From Neopararhizobium haloflavum (GTDB lineage: Bacteria > Pseudomonadota > Alphaproteobacteria > Rhizobiales > Rhizobiaceae), in assembly GCF_002750855.1 (NCBI RefSeq), contig NZ_NWUC01000001.1, positions 310,001 through 374,000 of the forward strand: a stretch of 64,000 nucleotides of DNA, read 5' to 3'. Below the pieces are notes generated by a model. The model had not been told where the DNA came from and made no database searches. It worked only from the letters and a program-made list of their open reading frames with translations. A program made the position numbers and the translations under genes. Numbering within the stretch: position 1 is the first letter of the stretch; each line of letters begins with the position of its first letter. Below, piece by piece: positions 62,508 through 64,000 of this stretch.

Positions 62508-62975
62508 CTAGCGAGCGTGCCGCAACTGGCGCATGGCTTCTCCGCACACAATGGCACTGGCCATCGCGACGTTGAGCGATCGCACTCCGGCCTGCATGGG
62601 AATGGTGAGCCTGATATCGGCGCGCTCATGGACATCCTTGGGCACTCCCGCGCTTTCGCGGCCGAAAAGCAGGATGTCGTCGGCTCGGAATTCGCAATCG
62701 GCATAGTCCTCGTCGGCCGCTGTCGTCAAAAGAACGAGACGGCGCTGCTCGGATTCTCGCCATGCATCGAAGGTTTCGAAATTGAGGTGGCGGTTCAACG
62801 CAGCACGTTCCACGTAGTCCATGCCCGCACGCTTCAACGCACGGTCGGTGAGATCAAATCCGGCCGGCTCGATGATTTCAACGCTGCAGCCGAGACATGC
62901 GGCAAGCCGAATGATGGTGCCGGTATTGCCCGGAATGTCCGGCTGATAGAGGGCGATCGCCATGCGGTTACTCAT
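62508..62975 (-). CDS. trmL: tRNA (cytidine/uridine-34-2'-O)-methyltransferase
   Basis: This SPOUT-fold enzyme of 155 aa methylates the wobble base of tRNA-Leu. Visible family features are LYQPDIPGNTGTIIRLAACL, DILLFGRESAGVPKDVHE and IPMQAGVRSLNVAMASAIV (the trefoil-knot SAM site). An alternative ATG at 62981 adds two residues; no strong Shine-Dalgarno precedes either. Immediately downstream lies the SoxR-like promoter, pointing against it. Confidence 0.93.
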   Translation of the reverse strand: MSNRMAIALYQPDIPGNTGTIIRLAACLGCSVEIIEPAGFDLTDRALKRAGMDYVERAALNRHLNFETFDAWRESEQRRLVLLTTAADEDYADCEFRADDILLFGRESAGVPKDVHERADIRLTIPMQAGVRSLNVAMASAIVCGEAMRQLRHAR

Positions 62976-63393
62976 GCGCATGGAGGTATCTCGGGCCGCG
63001 CGACCTCGCAAGGGCGGAAAATCCGGGCGCGGTCAGGCGTTTTTTATCGGGAGGGGGTGGCGGATTGTCGCATCATTTTGTATGAGACCATCCGCAACAC
63101 GCGCAGCACGGAGGTTTGCATGGACATGACAGACGGCCATCGCCTTCCGGCACGAACAATGACAGCGCCACGGTTGCCCATTTTCTAGCGTTCAGCCAAA
63201 CCGCCATCTGCGTCATCCGGTCGTCGCGGTCAGTGGCATCCGGCTCACATCGGTCAAGCCGCGCATGCGGCAGCGGCCATGGCTGCGCCTTTGTTCTTCT
63301 TCTCATTTACCCGGTGCAGCAGACGATCTGTCTGTGTCGCGCCAGGCGGTCCCGACCGCCCGCTTCTGCGCCGGCCATTCAAGGATCAACGAT
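62976..63393. other. intergenic region between trmL and the ABC exporter
   Basis: These 418 bases hold no recognised gene. One 22-codon frame at 63120-63188 starts ATG 5 bases after GGAGG and could be a small peptide, but has no other support. The promoters of trmL and of the ABC exporter should lie here; no clear hexamers were assigned. Confidence 0.4.
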
Positions 63394-64000
63394 ATGTTCG
63401 ACTGGTTCGAACGACGCCTCAATCCCTATCCCGCCGACCCGCCCGGCCGTCCGCCGGAAAGCTTCGTCGCGTTCTGCTGGCATTATTCGCGGCAGGCGTG
63501 GCCCTGGCTGCTCGCCATGGCCTGTCTGACGGCGCTGATCTCGATCGGAGAAGTGCTGCTTTTCGGCTTCCTTGGAAGCATCGTCGACTGGCTGGCGGCG
63601 GCTGACCCCGACGGCTTTCTTGCGCGTGAGGGCACGACGCTGGCCGCGATGGCGGCGCTTGTGCTCGTCGGCCTGCCGCTGATCGTGCTCGTGCAGTCCA
63701 TGCTCATTCACCAGACGCTGCTCGGCAATTACCCGATGATCGCGCGATGGCAGATGCATCGCTATCTGCTGCGCCAGAGCCTCGGCTTCTTTGCCAACGA
63801 GTTCGCTGGACGAGTCGCGACCAAGGTCATGCAGACCTCGCTCGCCGTGCGTGAGACCGTGATGAAGATGCTCGACGTCTTCGTCTATGTGGTGGTCTAT
63901 TTCGTCTCGATGATCGTGATGATCGCCAGCGCCGACCTTCGGCTGGTGCTGCCGCTGCTCTTGTGGCTGGCGATCTATATTTCGCTGATCGTCTATTTCG
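63394..64000 (+). CDS. ABC exporter, transmembrane part (cut by window end)
   Basis: The first 202 codons are visible. The protein begins MFDWFERRLNPYPADPPGRP, followed by hydrophobic helices (WPWLLAMACLTALISIGEVL and later VFVYVVVYFVSMIVMIASAD) and the intracellular-loop pattern GNYPMIARWQMHRYLLRQSL with FFANEFAGRVATKVMQT. This is the type IV (MsbA-like) exporter fold; the ATPase half should follow beyond the window. The substrate is unknown. Confidence 0.85.
   Translation, partial: MFDWFERRLNPYPADPPGRPPESFVAFCWHYSRQAWPWLLAMACLTALISIGEVLLFGFLGSIVDWLAAADPDGFLAREGTTLAAMAALVLVGLPLIVLVQSMLIHQTLLGNYPMIARWQMHRYLLRQSLGFFANEFAGRVATKVMQTSLAVRETVMKMLDVFVYVVVYFVSMIVMIASADLRLVLPLLLWLAIYISLIVYF

Noticed and set aside
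62391-63188. 265-codon plus-strand frame opposite trmL, just after the SoxR-like box
   Set aside because: Most of it mirrors trmL codons. Only its first part near the ATG at 62424 has a Shine-Dalgarno-like ACGGAG, so it is treated as a possible remnant or antisense transcript and not annotated as a gene.

Overview
The window is a gene-dense, GC-rich stretch of an alphaproteobacterial chromosome, most likely from the order Rhizobiales (Hyphomicrobiales). The evidence is a fused TrpE(G) anthranilate synthase behind a 14-codon WWW leader peptide, a RirA iron regulator with an Irr-type iron control element upstream, a NolR-like ArsR regulator, a 542-residue phosphoglucomutase, and the divergent MoxR/DUF58 versus DUF1285/Nudix/CCA arrangement. 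No ribosomal RNA, CRISPR array, insertion sequence or phage module was seen. One tRNA-Met (CAT) is present. The genus cannot be fixed from this window.

Region 1-6.3 kb is the most distinctive part. Three REP-like palindromes precede a leader with several inverted repeats. A plus-strand operon follows: four secreted proteins built from curlin-like Q-x-G-x-x-N repeats (440, 488, 167 and 247 aa), a CsgH/CsgC-like chaperone (120 aa), and a secreted protein that looks like an AprI/Inh inhibitor domain joined to an SH3b domain. No csgE, csgF or csgG is in the window. Three of the intergenic gaps hold hairpins, and one of these covers a ribosome binding site. The first subunit gene is visibly AT-richer than its neighbours.

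Region 6.4-15.7 kb carries a methyltransferase, an alpha/beta-hydrolase fused to a LuxR-type HTH, a DEAD-box helicase with a DbpA-like tail, a LuxR-type regulator, two small secreted proteins, tRNA-Met, a Gfo/Idh/MocA oxidoreductase and an MFS transporter. Region 16-25 kb has an iron theme: an ICE box ahead of bfd-bfr, a second ICE box ahead of rirA, and a HugZ-type haem-utilisation protein. Between them lie an MHYT-GGDEF-EAL protein and pgm; thymidine kinase, a cytochrome c and a coiled-coil protein follow.

Region 26-41 kb is metabolic: putA, a DUF1236 repeat protein, fhs, a BCCT transporter, an extensin-like protein, the trp leader/attenuator with trpE(G), a cation efflux protein, cspA, paired DUF606 membrane proteins and an acyl-CoA dehydrogenase-like flavoprotein divergent from an HxlR regulator. 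Region 42-51 kb has a DrrAB-like ABC exporter, then leuA behind what reads as a leucine leader peptide and attenuator, then an acetoin-dehydrogenase-like hydrolase, a phosphoesterase, a Nudix protein, a glutathionyl-hydroquinone reductase and a GNAT protein. The trp and leu leaders share one design: a 17-bp promoter spacer, and a leader ATG exactly 7 nt after the -10 box, so both should be leaderless.

Region 51-64 kb holds the MoxR-DUF58-BatA/DUF4159-VWA membrane operon, divergent from DUF1285, CoA pyrophosphatase and CCA-adding enzyme genes. After that come hemF, trmL, a SoxR-like box with no evident target gene, and the start of an ABC exporter cut by the window edge.
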